A stretch of 64,000 nucleotides of DNA from assembly GCA_949288725.1 (NCBI GenBank), contig CASELF010000063.1, forward strand, positions 45,598-109,597, given 5' to 3'. Within the stretch, counting starts at the first letter, position 1. Each line of letters starts with the position of its first letter. Position numbers and translations under genes: made by a program. The notes beneath the pieces are model-generated. The model did no database searches. It saw only the letters and a list, made by a program, of their open reading frames with translations, and was not told the DNA's origin. The stretch comes from an uncultured bacterium. Lineage in GTDB: Bacteria > Cyanobacteriota > Vampirovibrionia > Gastranaerophilales > Gastranaerophilaceae. Shown piece after piece: positions 1 to 10,100 of the stretch.

Positions 1-2
1 AT

Positions 3-407
3 GTCAAAGTTTGTACAACACTTCAATTATCTGAAGAGCAACTTTGTGAAGGTATTTCAAGTTTAGGCAATGACAAATACTGGGCAAACGAAGATGAAAT
101 GACCGGTACTGCAGGTCACTTTATGAAAGATAATAAAATTGACGGTGTAATTACTATTACCGCTTTTGGTTGCGGTCCTGATTCTTTGATGATTGAACGT
201 ATTACTCGTCGTGCTAAACAGTTTAATAAACCGTTGCTTAATTTAACTATCGATGAACAAACAGGTGAGGCGGGGTTTGTTACAAGACTTGAAGCGTTTG
301 TTGATATGCTTTTCCGCAAAAAACGTGCAAGTATTGTTAACAATATCAGTATGTCTCCGGTTGAATCTGTATATTCGCCTAATGTTGAATATATTGAAAC
401 AAAATAA
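3..407 (+). CDS. C-terminal end of a DUF2229 / acyl-CoA dehydratase activase-related protein (5' truncated)
   Basis: The reading frame is open from the window edge to a TAA at 405, so this is the last 134 codons of a larger gene; an apparent ATG at 99 is internal. The segment around residues 35-90 of the visible part (GVITITAFGCGPDSL, then FNKPLLNLTIDEQTGEAG, then TRLEAFVDML) matches the C-terminal part of DUF2229/COG3581 proteins, which are related to the 2-hydroxyacyl-CoA dehydratase activase system of strict anaerobes. The exact substrate in this family is unknown, and the ATPase part lies outside the window. It is followed by a strong terminator shared with the converging glmS unit. Confidence 0.75.
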   Translation, partial: VKVCTTLQLSEEQLCEGISSLGNDKYWANEDEMTGTAGHFMKDNKIDGVITITAFGCGPDSLMIERITRRAKQFNKPLLNLTIDEQTGEAGFVTRLEAFVDMLFRKKRASIVNNISMSPVESVYSPNVEYIETK

Positions 408-427
408 GAAATTGTATATAGTAAAAA

Positions 428-463
428 GAAGCGCCTGTTCATTTGAACAGGCGCTTCTTTTTT
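428..463. terminator. Bidirectional intrinsic terminator
   Basis: A 13-bp perfect stem (GAAGCGCCTGTTC and its complement) with a 4-nt loop is followed by a T-run on the plus strand and preceded by an A-run. It can therefore stop both the rightward DUF2229 transcript and the leftward glmS/55-residue unit. Confidence 0.92.
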
Positions 464-472
464 GTTGTTTTA

Positions 473-640
473 TTATTTTTCGTAGGTTATGCAAAGTTTT
501 AGTTTATCATTTTTACTTTCTATTATTGCCCACCTGAGAGGGGCCTTATACTTTTTTGTCAGTTCATTTTCTATATATTCAGTAGTAATGGATTCAGGTT
601 TATTAATCATAATAGTAACTGATATAATCTGCTTTGACAT
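473..640 (-). CDS. Small hypothetical protein, 55 aa, downstream of glmS
   Basis: An ATG at 640 opens a 55-codon frame ending in TAA at 473. It starts 21 bp after the glmS stop on the same strand and ends just before the shared terminator, so it is probably the last cistron of the glmS transcript. The product begins MSKQIISVTIMINKPESITT and ends in a basic, beta-rich stretch. It has no signal peptide, membrane segment or recognisable motif. A purine-rich AGAGAAAG lies upstream of the ATG. I do not recognise the family; the gene call rests on position, a plausible start and the terminator immediately after it. Confidence 0.55.
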   Translation of the reverse strand: MSKQIISVTIMINKPESITTEYIENELTKKYKAPLRWAIIESKNDKLKLCITYEK

Positions 641-661
641 AATTACTTTCTCTTGTTGCTT

Positions 662-2506
662 TTATTCAACTGTTACTGATTTTGCAAGGTTTCTCGGTTG
701 GTCAACATCTTTACCAAGAAATTCTGCAATGTAGTATGCCATCAATTGTAGTGGAACAATTGCGATGATTGGTGATAAAAGTTCTTCTATTTCTGGAACT
801 TTTATTATGTAATCAAATAATTCTTCTAATTTTTCATCATCTGAATTTGTTAGTGCAATCATTCTTGCATTACGTGCTTTTGCTTCTTCACTATTAGACA
901 GCAGTTTTTCATATACTGAACCCTTCATTAGAATTGATAGTACCGGCATTGTTTCATCAAGCATTGCAATTGGTCCATGCTTTAACTCTCCTGCAGGGTA
1001 GCCTGTTGCATTAATGTAACTTATTTCTTTTAGTTTCAAGGCTCCTTCCAGTGCTGTTGGGTAATTTATTCCTCTTGCAATATAGATGAAATCTCTTGTT
1101 GAAGAATATTTTCTTGCACATTTTTGAATGTTTTCTTTGTGAGCAAGAATTTGTTCTATTTTTTGAGGAAGTGTTAATAATTCTGATTTTAATTTAGTAA
1201 TCTTTTCAGGATCCATAGAAGCCTTAATTTCTGCCATATGTAATGCTAATAGGTAGAAAGAAGTTAACTGAGCAATATATGATTTTGTTGCTGCAACCGA
1301 AACTTCGATACCTGCACTAACAGGAATAAGACTGTCTGCTTCTCTTGCCATAGCACTGTCAGGTCTGTTTGTTATAATCAAAATATGAGAACCTCTTTCT
1401 TTAGACTGCTTGATGGCAGTTAAAGTATCTGCAGTTTCTCCGGATTGAGAAACTCCGATAACAAGTGTATGTTCATCTGTTACTGTTTTTCTGTAGATAT
1501 ACTCACTTGAGGCTTCAACATCGACCGGTATTGAACAAAAATCTTCTATTATATATTTACCAATCATTGCGGCATGAAGTGATGTTCCGCAGGCAATTAT
1601 TTGTATTCTTGTTAATTTCTTTAGTGTTTCTTTATTAACTTTTACTTCATTTAAAACAATTGGAGAATCTGATGTGTGCAATTTCCCAACTAAAATATTA
1701 CGAATTACATCTGGTTGTTCGTGAATTTCCTTTAGCATAAAGTGTTTATAACCCATTTTGCTTAATGCAACAGGTTCCCAAGGAAGTATTTCGATTTTAG
1801 GTTGAATAACTTCTCCTTTGTCATTTTCCAGTATCATTGAATCTGGTGTAAGTGTTGCGATTTGATTATCTGTCAGATAAATCGCTTTTTTAGTGTGTTT
1901 AATTATTGCAGGAACATCGGAGGCTACGTAAAATTCACCTTCACCAACACCAATAACCAGCGGTGCATTTCTTTTTGTTACAACAAGTTTATTTTTTTCG
2001 TCATTGTGCATAATACATAAAGCGTATGCACCTTGTATTCTGTCTGTTGCCATTCTAACCGCTTTTGTTAAGTCTTTTACTCGGCCATATATATCGGCTA
2101 TAAGGTGAGCAACTGTTTCTGTATCTGTTTGGGATCTGAATATGCAGCCTTTTGCTTCAAGTTCTTGTTTTATTTCTTTGTAATTTTCTATAATTCCGTT
2201 GTGAACTATTACAAGTTTTCCGCAATTACATGTGTGTGGGTGGGCATTTATAACTGTTGGTGCACCGTGTGTCGCCCAACGAATATGTCCTATTCCGATA
2301 GTTGATTTTGCAAGTTCATAAGCATGCGGTGCAAGTTCTTCTCTAAGATTGATTAGTTTCCCTTCTGCTTTATAAACTTTTATTTCATTAGCACATTTTA
2401 CTGCTATACCTGATGAATCATAGCCTCTATATTCGAGTTGCTCTAATCCGTCTAATAAAATATCTAATACCGGCTTTCTGCCTACGTAACCTACAATACC
2501 ACACAT
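662..2506 (-). CDS. glmS: Glutamine--fructose-6-phosphate aminotransferase (isomerizing)
   Basis: Makes glucosamine-6-phosphate from fructose-6-phosphate and glutamine, the entry step to UDP-GlcNAc, peptidoglycan and lipid A. The 614-residue length is normal. It starts MCGIVGYVG, so Cys2 is the N-terminal nucleophile of the glutaminase domain (about residues 1-220). Two SIS sugar-isomerase domains follow, with IACGTSLHAA and GVSQSGETADT phosphate-binding loops in the first, and the protein ends DQPRNLAKSVTVE, the conserved C-terminal tail. No glmS-ribozyme-like leader was recognised in the short upstream region. It pairs functionally with the nagA-like gene at 15 kb, which runs the reverse direction. 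Confidence 0.97.
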   Translation of the reverse strand: MCGIVGYVGRKPVLDILLDGLEQLEYRGYDSSGIAVKCANEIKVYKAEGKLINLREELAPHAYELAKSTIGIGHIRWATHGAPTVINAHPHTCNCGKLVIVHNGIIENYKEIKQELEAKGCIFRSQTDTETVAHLIADIYGRVKDLTKAVRMATDRIQGAYALCIMHNDEKNKLVVTKRNAPLVIGVGEGEFYVASDVPAIIKHTKKAIYLTDNQIATLTPDSMILENDKGEVIQPKIEILPWEPVALSKMGYKHFMLKEIHEQPDVIRNILVGKLHTSDSPIVLNEVKVNKETLKKLTRIQIIACGTSLHAAMIGKYIIEDFCSIPVDVEASSEYIYRKTVTDEHTLVIGVSQSGETADTLTAIKQSKERGSHILIITNRPDSAMAREADSLIPVSAGIEVSVAATKSYIAQLTSFYLLALHMAEIKASMDPEKITKLKSELLTLPQKIEQILAHKENIQKCARKYSSTRDFIYIARGINYPTALEGALKLKEISYINATGYPAGELKHGPIAMLDETMPVLSILMKGSVYEKLLSNSEEAKARNARMIALTNSDDEKLEELFDYIIKVPEIEELLSPIIAIVPLQLMAYYIAEFLGKDVDQPRNLAKSVTVE

Positions 2507-2589
2507 ATTGCGCTTCTCCCTACTGTCTTCACAATATATATAGTATCATCAAAATAGAAACTTTATTATTCCTTTATAAAATTTTTACA

Positions 2590-3138
2590 TTAATCTAAAA
2601 TTCTTACACCAGCCCCCATCATCGGTGCTGTTGAGCGGTAATATCTATAACCTCTGTTTGTGCGGTACATATTGTTGTACCCGTTAAATCGATTATTTAA
2701 AAAACCGGTGTTTAAAATTGGTGGTGCTATAGGTGGGGTAAATCCTGTTGGGTATCCGTGATAACGGCTGTACATTCTTCTAAATACGTTTGGACTGTAA
2801 TAGTTTGATACATAGTTTTTTGTGTTGTAGTAGTCTTGATAGCAAGATAGTATATTGTTTACTCTTTCTGTATAACTTAAATTGTTGTAAGTTTGTTTAA
2901 ATAGTGTTTTTTCTATTCTTCCCAATCGATTTGTTAAGCTTTGTTTAGGATATGCTTTGTTATACAGGTGTAATTCTACACGATTTAGATCATTTGAATA
3001 CATTTCTTCAGGATCGGTGGAAGTTGTTGTGCTATTGTCTGCTATGTATTTGTAAGATTGTAATTTTGAGCCTGCTTCTGCTGTTGTTGCTGATAGTGTT
3101 ATACACAATATAAATAAGGCCACTAATATTGTTCTCAT
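2590..3138 (-). CDS. Secreted/periplasmic hypothetical protein, 182 aa
   Basis: A clear signal peptide (hydrophobic residues 4-18, cleavage probably after TTAEA at residue 22) is followed by a polar mature region. Residues about 50-95 hold the stretch NRLGRIEKTLFKQTYNNLSY, a charged motif I associate with exported proteins of the melainabacterial/cyanobacterial lineage but cannot name. The C terminus is rich in Tyr, Asn, Arg and Gly. There is a good AGAGAGGA ribosome site in front of the ATG. It is monocistronic, divergent from the mannosidase gene. The function is unknown. Confidence 0.75.
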   Translation of the reverse strand: MRTILVALFILCITLSATTAEAGSKLQSYKYIADNSTTTSTDPEEMYSNDLNRVELHLYNKAYPKQSLTNRLGRIEKTLFKQTYNNLSYTERVNNILSCYQDYYNTKNYVSNYYSPNVFRRMYSRYHGYPTGFTPPIAPPILNTGFLNNRFNGYNNMYRTNRGYRYYRSTAPMMGAGVRILD

Positions 3139-3251
3139 AATAAATCCTCTCTCTCAAGGTTTATGGTAAGTTCTTTTTAGATTTATTACATTGTTCTGTA
3201 GTACAATATTACAAAGTGGTAAAATTTTGACATAAGTGCTATTATAATATC

Positions 3252-5318
3252 ATGTTTAATATGAAGAGTGATAAAAAAGAGGTTATTGCCTATTTCCATA
3301 CGCATTGGGATAGAGAATGGTATAGAGAGTATGAAGTTTTCAGACTTAGATTGTTAAGAGTTTTTGATCATATTCTTGATATGTTAGAAGGGCATGTTAT
3401 TCCATCATTTTATTTTGATGGTCAGGTTGTCGCATTACAAGATTACTTGGAGATGCGTCCTGAACGTGAAGTCCTTATTAGAATGCTCATCGCTGATAAA
3501 AGGCTTTTTATTGGTCCCTTTTACTGCTTGGTTGATGAATTTTTAACAGATGGCATCTGCTTTAGAAAAAATATTGAATTAGGTATGCAGATTGCTAAAA
3601 GTTTCGGGTGCAAAGATTTTGTTGCATATCTTGCAGATACTTTCGGACATAGTCAAAATATTCCGGAAATACTGAAAGAATATGGAATTTCCCGTGCAGT
3701 TGTTTGGCGTGGGTGTGGTGCTAATATCCCTGCTAACTTCAAATTCGGCGGTATTGATACTGTTAATTTGGTTAGAGGTTATTATATGGATATTTTTTCT
3801 TCTGATAAGTCTATTGAAGAAAAAGCTGAGTTTTTAAAACATAATCTTGATTTGATTGCAGAAAAATCAGGCAATCTTCTGTTGTTGCCAATTGGCGGAG
3901 ATCACTTGGATATTCCTAATGATATTATGGAGCAAATCGAGGCTGTAAATGAAGTTTTGGAAGATTATCATATTTCAGTCGGTTCACTGTTCCAGTATTT
4001 CGATAAAGTGAAGTTTAAGGATAAATATGGCGGAGAATTGCGTGACAATTCCAAAACATTTATTTTGCCTGGTGTTTATTCTTCCAGAACAAAACTTAAA
4101 AGATTGAATACTGAATGTTCTTATAAGTTGGATTTGGCTGATAAATTGCAATATAATTTAGGCTCAAATTATGAAACCTCTATTGATTATGCTTACAAAC
4201 TGTTATTGCAAAATCAAGCGCATGACAGTATTTGTGGTTGTTCAACTGATATGGTGCATGAGGAAAATATCGTTCGTTATAATAAGATTTTGCAAATTGC
4301 AAATACAATAATTGATGTTATTAGTGAACATCAACCAAAGGATTTGACGATGTCTTTCAAGTATCCGGATAAATATAAGATCTTGGAGGTTAAAAGAACA
4401 ACAATAGAGGATAATACTCAAGTTATTGAGAAAAAGAAGGGCTTCCCTAGAGCAATCCTTTATAATAAAAATAAAGCCCCAATTACTGAAGATTATACAA
4501 CTATTTATACTTTGCTTAAAGAGTTTAATTCTGATAATAAGACTTCGGATTTGGTTGTACGAGAATCTGCGTTGTTTAATGTCAATGTAAATTTGACTAT
4601 AGAAGACGGGAAAATTATTTTATATGATAAAGCAAAGCGTTATGATAATTTTATTGAATTTGTTCGTTGTAAGGATTTAGGTGATAGTTATAATTTTGCG
4701 CCTGATAAAAATGATAAAGAAGAAATTGCAAAAATTATGTCTTCTAAAGTTTTGGAAGAAGGTCCGTTGCGTTCTACTATTCGCATTATGACAAGTTTCT
4801 TTACAGTGGATGTTTCTTTATATAAAAAATCAAAACTTTTGAGATTTAAAATTAAATGGTTGAATTTGGCTTCTAATAAGCGTTGGCAAGTTAGATTTAA
4901 TTTTCCAAACAAGGTTAAAGAAGTTAAATCAGAGGATATGAATTTGCTAATTACAAGAAAGTTCGATCCTGATTATGATATGAGAAGTAATTTGCCAAAA
5001 GAAAAAGGTATTGAGGCAAAAATTAATACTGCACCTTTCCAAAGATTTGCTTGGACAAATGGATTTGGTGTAATTACTAAGGGTATTACAGAGTACGAAG
5101 TTTGCGGCAATCATTTTGCGCTGACTTTATTACGTAGTACGGGTGTAATTTCTAATCCTAGAAATCCTGCAAGAACAACTCCGGCAGGTCCTCCTATTGA
5201 GGTTCCTGGATTGCAGCAATTGGGTGAAAATGTTGCTGAGTTTGCTGTTGGATTTTTCCCTGTTAATGACTGGGCTTCTTATGTGGAAGAAATTTATCCG
5301 CAAACTATAATTTTCTAA
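3252..5318 (+). CDS. Glycoside hydrolase family 38 alpha-mannosidase
   Basis: Removes alpha-mannosyl residues; the natural substrate (a glycan or mannosylglycerate-type compound) cannot be told from sequence. The N-terminal GH38 barrel shows FHTHWDREWY (metal ligands His18 and Asp20) and YLADTFGHSQ with Asp129 as the expected nucleophile. A further conserved QAHDSICGC lies near residue 328. The C-terminal beta-sandwich runs from about residue 400. At 688 residues it is shorter than most family members (800-1000). There is no signal peptide, so it is probably cytoplasmic and acts on imported oligosaccharides. There is no Shine-Dalgarno before the annotated ATG; ATG codon 4 (position 3261) is an alternative start just after a TATAAT box at 3243. 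Confidence 0.9.
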   Translation: MFNMKSDKKEVIAYFHTHWDREWYREYEVFRLRLLRVFDHILDMLEGHVIPSFYFDGQVVALQDYLEMRPEREVLIRMLIADKRLFIGPFYCLVDEFLTDGICFRKNIELGMQIAKSFGCKDFVAYLADTFGHSQNIPEILKEYGISRAVVWRGCGANIPANFKFGGIDTVNLVRGYYMDIFSSDKSIEEKAEFLKHNLDLIAEKSGNLLLLPIGGDHLDIPNDIMEQIEAVNEVLEDYHISVGSLFQYFDKVKFKDKYGGELRDNSKTFILPGVYSSRTKLKRLNTECSYKLDLADKLQYNLGSNYETSIDYAYKLLLQNQAHDSICGCSTDMVHEENIVRYNKILQIANTIIDVISEHQPKDLTMSFKYPDKYKILEVKRTTIEDNTQVIEKKKGFPRAILYNKNKAPITEDYTTIYTLLKEFNSDNKTSDLVVRESALFNVNVNLTIEDGKIILYDKAKRYDNFIEFVRCKDLGDSYNFAPDKNDKEEIAKIMSSKVLEEGPLRSTIRIMTSFFTVDVSLYKKSKLLRFKIKWLNLASNKRWQVRFNFPNKVKEVKSEDMNLLITRKFDPDYDMRSNLPKEKGIEAKINTAPFQRFAWTNGFGVITKGITEYEVCGNHFALTLLRSTGVISNPRNPARTTPAGPPIEVPGLQQLGENVAEFAVGFFPVNDWASYVEEIYPQTIIF

Positions 5319-5332
5319 TTTTTATTTTACAA

Positions 5333-5364
5333 AAAGAAAAACGGTCATTTTGACCGTTCTTTTT
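5333..5364 (+). terminator. Intrinsic terminator after the GH38 gene
   Basis: An 8-bp stem AACGGTCA/TGACCGTT with a 3-nt loop is followed by CTTTTTG. It lies about 20 bp after the mannosidase stop. Confidence 0.85.
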
Positions 5365-5410
5365 GTTTGTTTCCTATCCTTTTTTCCTTAATTATTCTTT
5401 CCTGTTTTTC

Positions 5411-5662
5411 CTATTGATTTACAACAACTTTTGATACAAAATTTACTGCTTCAAAGAATGTGTCTTTTACAAATTCTTTTGCTAATACTTTTAGTGGTCG
5501 ATTTTCTATACAATCAAATACAAAGTATATTGGGTCTTGTGAATTATTAAATCTCATTCGTTTATCTTTTAATTTTAAATAATCTATTTCTTTTGGAAGA
5601 GTTGCTCGACGTCCTCTTCTTTTTGTTATTGATCCAAATGTTTGTCCTGATGTTGAAATCAT
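5411..5662 (-). CDS. Small basic hypothetical protein, 83 aa (lineage-specific)
   Basis: A short soluble protein with a basic N terminus (GQTFGSITKRRGRRA, residues 6-20), no signal peptide and no membrane segment. I recognise no family. The short F-G motif at residues 9-10 is reminiscent of other lineage-specific proteins in this window. The gene stands alone between two terminated units, has an AGAGAGAGAA ribosome site, and is preceded by the GCAATT-N15-ACTTTATATA motif that two other unknown genes here also carry. That conserved promoter is the best evidence that it is a real, regulated gene. Confidence 0.65.
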   Translation of the reverse strand: MISTSGQTFGSITKRRGRRATLPKEIDYLKLKDKRMRFNNSQDPIYFVFDCIENRPLKVLAKEFVKDTFFEAVNFVSKVVVNQ

Positions 5663-5695
5663 TTTATTTTCTCTCTCTTGTTTATATCTTACATA

Positions 5696-5726
5696 TATAT
5701 AAAGTATTTATCGCTAAAAAAATTGC
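5696..5726 (-). promoter_or_regulatory. Shared bipartite promoter-like motif, copy 1
   Basis: Read on the minus strand: GCAATT (5726-5721), 15 nt, ACTTTATATA (5705-5696). If TTTATA is the -10 box, the spacer is 17 nt and transcription would start about 29 nt before the ATG at 5662. The same two blocks with the same spacing precede the genes at 40375 and 57574. Confidence 0.6.
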
Positions 5727-5766
5727 TTTTTTAGTGTTTGTAATATGAAGAAATGTTAACGAGAAA

Positions 5767-7176
5767 TTATTTTTCCATTTCAACTACTTCATCATCAGAA
5801 ATGTTTTTGCCTATTGCTTTTTCAAGTTCTGCTCTTGCTGAGTTGTATTCATAGAGTGCTGTATAGTATGTTAACTGTGCTTGCTCATAGGTGTTTTCAG
5901 CATCTTTTAATTCTGTTGGTGAGGCTTCGCCTACTCTATATCTTCCGTATGATAGTTCATAATTTTCTCTGGACTGTTTTACGTTTAGAATTGCTACTGG
6001 TAATTGGTTGCGTTTTTCTTCAAGTTTTAGGTAGGCGTTTTGAATTTCCAAATAGATTGTATTTTGTGTATTTCTTGCGTTTGCTAATTCTCTATCATAC
6101 AAGTATTTTGCTTCTTTTATTTCGTTTCTTATTAACATTGCATTTATTGTCGGAAATGTTAAATATCCGCCTATATTAAAACCGTAATTTGAGTTCCAAG
6201 ATTTACCGCCTCGTTGGTATTGACCTTCAAATGTAATGGTTGGTAAAAAGGATTTTTTTGTTAAATTTACTGTTTGGTGAGTTCCTTCTACTTTGATTTC
6301 TGCCAGTTTTAACTCAGGTCTGGATTCTCGGGCTGTATCTATGGCTTGTTCAAATGTCATATTTACAGGCTTATATTGCAATCTGTCTTGTATATCATAT
6401 TTTTCTATATAAGGTACGCCCATAATATTATTAAGTTTTGCAATTGCAAGATTAACCGCATTATCAGCCTGGATTAATTTTAGTTTTGCATTACTTAAAT
6501 TAGTTTCTGCAATTGTTACATCAACTTTTGGGTTTTCTCCTGTTTCATAAAATGCTTTTGCCTGATTATAAAATAGTTGATATTTTTCTACCGTATCAAG
6601 AGCAACACGCTTATTTTCGTAAGCATATAAAACATTGTAATATGCATCTTTTGTTTGGTATATTACATCATTTACTATTGCTTCAAATGTCTTTTTATAT
6701 CCTTCATAGTCAAGTTTTCTTATTGTTGCTTGGTTTTGAGTTACTCCAAAATCATATAACATTTCTTGTAGCGAAACCTGTCCAAGCAAGTAATAATTGA
6801 ACTCCAAACTTTGTCCTAATGCGTCAGATAATTGAAGTTGTCTTAATCTGGTGTAACTTGTTTGCCATGATATTGTTGGAAAATAATTTGACCAAACCTG
6901 TTTTATCCTGGCGTCAGCAGCTAAAATATCTTGAAATGCCGCACTGATTTGAGGATTATTTCCCAGTGCAAGTTTCAGGCAATTATCAAGAGTCATATCA
7001 ACGTTTTTTTCTATAGATCCTGCAATTACATAATCGGGACTTACGGTAATTTCCGGAAGAACTTTTTCATCTTGTGGATATTCGTCAGTATTTATGTCGT
7101 TACCAAGTTTCTTTGCTAACGTAAGTGGTGAAAATGTTAATATAATTATAAGTAGTAATATAATTTTCTTAAACAT
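5767..7176 (-). CDS. TolC-family outer-membrane efflux protein
   Basis: The outer-membrane channel of the tripartite pump encoded by the next two genes upstream. 469 residues with an N-terminal signal peptide (hydrophobic run at residues 5-20). Two OEP repeats follow, with the typical long helices rich in Ala, Asn and Glu, and conserved fragments such as ALGNNPQI (about residue 70) and SYGRYRVGEASPTE near residue 415. Its ATG overlaps the end of the RND gene by 8 bp, so the two are translationally coupled. The presence of a TolC protein shows that the cell has an outer membrane. Confidence 0.93.
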   Translation of the reverse strand: MFKKIILLLIIILTFSPLTLAKKLGNDINTDEYPQDEKVLPEITVSPDYVIAGSIEKNVDMTLDNCLKLALGNNPQISAAFQDILAADARIKQVWSNYFPTISWQTSYTRLRQLQLSDALGQSLEFNYYLLGQVSLQEMLYDFGVTQNQATIRKLDYEGYKKTFEAIVNDVIYQTKDAYYNVLYAYENKRVALDTVEKYQLFYNQAKAFYETGENPKVDVTIAETNLSNAKLKLIQADNAVNLAIAKLNNIMGVPYIEKYDIQDRLQYKPVNMTFEQAIDTARESRPELKLAEIKVEGTHQTVNLTKKSFLPTITFEGQYQRGGKSWNSNYGFNIGGYLTFPTINAMLIRNEIKEAKYLYDRELANARNTQNTIYLEIQNAYLKLEEKRNQLPVAILNVKQSRENYELSYGRYRVGEASPTELKDAENTYEQAQLTYYTALYEYNSARAELEKAIGKNISDDEVVEMEK

Positions 7177-10100
7177 CTTTTTTTCTTTCTTTAAATTCTG
7201 TTATTTTATTTGTTAAATAGATTTTAAGTTCTTCTATCATTACGTAAAAAGCAGGAACAAGGAAGGTCCCAATAAATGCTACTGCCATCATTCCGCCAAA
7301 TACTGTCATCCCGACAGAGTGTCTTGACGCAGCACCTGCACCTTGTGCAAATACCAGTGGCAACAATCCTAAGATGAATGCTATATTTGTCATCATTACT
7401 GCTCTGAATCTTAATTTTGCTGCTTGCATTGCCGCTTCTTTTATCGGCATTCCTTCTTGGTGTGCGTCTTTTGCAAATTCAACAATCAAAATTGCCTGTT
7501 TTGTACTCAGACCAATTAACATAACAAGACCAATTTGAGAATACAAGTCCATTGAATAACCTGCAACATATTGGAATAACAGCGCACCAACTAATGAAAC
7601 AGGAGTTACCAACAATACACTGACTGGTAAGAACCAACTTTCGTATAAACCAACTAAGAATAAGAAGATAAATACTAATGACATTATCAATATTGGTAAA
7701 ATTTGACCGCTGGATTGTTTTTCTTGTAATGAAGATCCTGACCATGAAAAGCCCATATCTTTAGGTAAAACTTTTTCAGATAGTTCCTCCATCATATCCA
7801 TTGCTTTACCGGAACTTATTCCTGATCGGGCACTTCCGTTTATTGTTATTGCAGGATACATGTTGTATCTTGTTATTTTGTATGGTCCGACAATATTTGA
7901 AGTTTTTATTACTGCTGTTAGCGGAACCATTTTTCCATAATTATTTTTTACATATATTTTACCCAAATCGGATAATTTTTCTCTATATGGAGCATCCGCT
8001 TGTAAAAATACACGATAAACACGACCATATTTATTGAAGTCATTAACATAAGTTTTTGCAAAATATGATGCAATTGCGTTATAAACTTCGCTAACTTCAA
8101 CATTTTGAGCCATTGCTTTATCCACATCTACATCAATTAGTAATTGAGGAAGATTTGCGGTGTATGAACTGTATATCATTGTGAAATCTGGATTTTCTCT
8201 AGCTTTGGACATCAATTTTACTGCTTCATCATAAAATTCTGATGCAGATCTGTCACCTTTATCAAGAAGTTGATATTCAAAACCTCCAAACATACCTAAA
8301 CCTGTAATTGCAGGTGGAGAAAATGATGCAACCGTTGCGTCAGGATAGTGTGCAACTTGTTTTTTTATGTTTTTCATTATTCCGTCTAAGGATTCTTCTT
8401 TGCTTTTTCTTTCTCCCCATGGTTTTAAGTGAGATACAATTAATGCGGTATTTTCACCGTCAAAACCAATCAATGAAATTAAATCTTTTATTCCAGGAAT
8501 ATTTTTGAATTTACTTTCTATATCTTTTGCCACTTCATCTGTTCTTGATGCTGAAGAACCTTCAGGTAACTGTATTTGTGTGAAAATTGTACCCCTATCT
8601 TCATCTGGTAAGAAACCTCTTGGTATAATTAAAAACATAAATCCTGTTAGTACAATTATTATAGATAGTACAGAAACTGTCATTTTCCAGGAATTTACAA
8701 ATATGCTGGTACCTTCAAGATATTTATCTCTTACTTTGTTAAACCAATCATCAAATTTTTGTATAAATTTAAAATCTGCCTTTCCTGTATCTTCTTTTAA
8801 AATGGTAGAGCATAAAGCAGGAGCAAGTGTTAGAGCGACCATTGTTGATAAGCCGATGGATGATGCAATACAAAGTGCAAATTGTCTGAACATTCTTCCT
8901 GTAATACCACCCATAAATGATACAGGTACAAATACTGCCATTAATACTAATGATGTTGCAACAACTGCACCGAAAACTTCTTTCATTGTTACTTCAGTTG
9001 CCTCTTTTGGCGATAAGCCGTCTTGAATATGTCGTTGCGTATTTTCAAGTACAACAATAGCATCGTCTACAACTAAGCCTACAGCAAGAACAAGTCCGAA
9101 TAAAATTAGCAAGTTTATTGAAAACCCAAAAAGATTCATAAAAATAAATACACCAATCAATGAAACAGGTATTGCCGCAAATGGAATAAATGCAGCCCTT
9201 GCAGTTCCCAAAAATAAATATGTTACAATTGATACCAATAGTACTGCTAAGGCAACTGCCGTTACTACTTCGTGTATTGATTCTCTAACAAATTCTGTTT
9301 CATCGTGTTGAACTTTGTATTCTATATCTTTTGGAAATGATTTGCTTAATTCTTTAAGTTTTGCTCGTATTTTATTTGATAATTGTATTGCGTTTGCTTC
9401 AGGCATTTGTGATACTGTGATAATTGCAGAATTTCGTCCGCTTATTCTTGAAAAATATGAATAACTTTCAGCACCTAAATCTACTCGAGCAATATCTTTT
9501 ATTCTAACTTGTGCACCGTTTGGTAAAGATTTGATTATAATATCTTCAAACTCTTCTGCTGTTTTTAGTCGGCCTTTTGTTCTCATTGTCAGTTTTATTA
9601 ATTGTTTATCCTTCATTGGCTCAACACCCAAATCGCCGGCAGGAGATTGAATGTTTTGCGCTTGAATAGCATTTGTGACTTCTGTTGTTGATAGGCCGTA
9701 GTTTGCCATTTTATCAGCATCTAACCATATTCTCATAGCATATGATTCTGAACCGAATACGCTAACGTTACCAACACCTTTAATTCTGGCAATTTCATCT
9801 TTGATAAAGATATCAGCATAGTTCGCAATAAATAAATTGTCATAAGTGTTGTGCGGTGAATCTACAGATATCATTAATAAACCCGGACCACCTGTTGATT
9901 TTTTTACGGAAAGCCCGTATCTACGAACTTCTTCAGGTAATCTTGGAGTTACTAATTGAAGTTGGTTTTGAACGTTTACAACAGACATATCTGGATCTGT
10001 TCCAACATCAAAATATATTGTTAATTTGTAAGAGCCGTTTTGGGATGTTGATGTCATATATATCATATTGTCAACACCGTTTAATTGCGCTTCTACAGGG

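Noticed and set aside
2507..2589. Possible glmS riboswitch-ribozyme upstream of glmS
   Set aside because: The leader is only 80 bp to the next gene and lacks the conserved ribozyme core; the ribozyme class is typical of Firmicutes.
3228..3248. TTGACA followed by TATAAT before the mannosidase gene
   Set aside because: The boxes are individually excellent but only 10 nt apart, too close for a sigma-70 promoter. TATAAT alone may still be used.
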